Position numbers and translations under genes: made by a program. A stretch of 5,604 nucleotides of DNA from Nanoarchaeales archaeon (lineage in GTDB: Archaea > Nanobdellota > Nanobdellia > Woesearchaeales > UBA583), in contig JABSQY010000101.1 of NCBI GenBank assembly GCA_013215525.1, positions 1 to 5,604 of the forward strand, read 5' to 3'. The first letter of the stretch is position 1. The number at the start of each line of letters is the position of its first letter. The notes under the pieces are model-generated. The model ran no database searches. It was not told where the DNA came from and saw only the letters and a program-made list of their open reading frames with translations. Positions 5,325 through 5,604 of this stretch are shown in pieces.

Positions 5325-5332
5325 TTTATAAA
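5325..5332 (-). promoter_or_regulatory. TATA box of cbf5
   Basis: TTTATAAA is centred about 26 bases from the cbf5 ATG at 5302, predicting a leaderless mRNA. It pairs with an identical octamer for the divergent gene at 5368-5375, only about 43 bases away, so the two promoters share one short intergenic region. Confidence 0.6.
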
Positions 5333-5367
5333 TTTGATTAAAAGAAAAGATAAATAAACAACTTAAA

Positions 5368-5375
5368 TTTATAAA
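5368..5375 (+). promoter_or_regulatory. TATA box of the rightward truncated gene
   Basis: TTTATAAA is centred about 26 bases upstream of the ATG at 5398, the same geometry as the other promoters here. This supports both the reality and the start of the gene that runs off the window. Confidence 0.55.
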
Positions 5376-5397
5376 GTTACAAAATCTAAGACTTAAT

Positions 5398-5604
5398 ATG
5401 GATAAAAATAAATGTGACATTATCTTTGAAAATGGATTAGAAAATAATTTTCCACTATTACAACTAATTGAAAATAATAAAAAGAATGGAAAATTTACTG
5501 GAAAGAATAGTTCAAGTAAAATTAACAAACAAAGAACTTTTTCAAGAGAAATTGACCTTAAAAATGGAATGAAAAATTTATTTAATTCAATTAAGAATAG
5601 AGAT
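5398..5604 (+). CDS. Start of an unknown gene, cut by the window end
   Basis: An open frame begins at the ATG at 5398 and stays open for 69 codons to the last base. The visible protein starts MDKNKCDIIFENGLENNF, then is rich in Asn, Lys and Ser (about 26-46, a probably disordered linker), and continues with KQRTFSREIDLKNGMKNLF (44-62), a possible amphipathic helix. I recognise no family. Support comes from the TATA box at the standard distance and the divergent arrangement with cbf5. The competing minus-strand frame here is low-complexity and appears to be a shadow. Confidence 0.6.
   Translation, partial: MDKNKCDIIFENGLENNFPLLQLIENNKKNGKFTGKNSSSKINKQRTFSREIDLKNGMKNLFNSIKNRD

Noticed and set aside
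5322..5528. Minus-strand 68-codon open frame near the window end
   Set aside because: The low-complexity Phe/Leu/Ser product overlaps the cbf5 promoter and the rightward gene, which has a correctly placed TATA box.

Overview
The window reads as part of a very AT-rich archaeal genome, most likely a DPANN-type archaeon of the Woesearchaeota/Pacearchaeota kind. The lineage is inferred from gene content and style; no rRNA is present. The archaeal signs are a Cbf5-type pseudouridine synthase with a C-terminal PUA domain, a DUF2683-like small protein next to a RelE-type toxin, and TATA boxes centred about 25-27 bases upstream of most start codons with no Shine-Dalgarno, the pattern of leaderless archaeal mRNAs.

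Layout. Positions 54-582 (minus) hold a two-gene toxin-antitoxin operon, with a 13-bp inverted repeat just upstream (613-649) that looks like an autoregulatory operator. Positions 583-1009 contain no convincing protein gene. They hold the operator, a small imperfect repeat (681-743) and a long inverted repeat (805-949) that stands out by its GC-richer arms and could be a structured RNA. Positions 1010-2161 (minus) encode an M29-type aminopeptidase. It diverges from nrdR (2245-2739, plus), and the short gap carries two back-to-back TATA boxes.

The 3' end of nrdR lies in the first of two identical 131-bp tandem copies (2688-2818, 2819-2949). A third, partial and diverged copy (2950-2982) still reads as an intact alternative NrdR C-terminus ending at 2998. 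This is the most unusual feature of the window. A TauE/SafE-like membrane transporter follows (3044-3796, plus). Its stop overlaps the stop of a convergent unknown 124-residue gene (3793-4167, minus). Next is cbf5 (4211-5302, minus), which diverges from a truncated unknown gene (5398-5604, plus) that runs off the window.

The genes do not form one pathway. They cover rRNA/tRNA modification (Cbf5), control of deoxyribonucleotide synthesis (NrdR), peptide turnover (M29), anion export (TauE-like) and an accessory toxin-antitoxin module. Nearly every gene appears to have its own promoter; the toxin-antitoxin pair is the only clear operon. The points most worth checking are the nrdR tail repeats and the long inverted repeat at 805-949.
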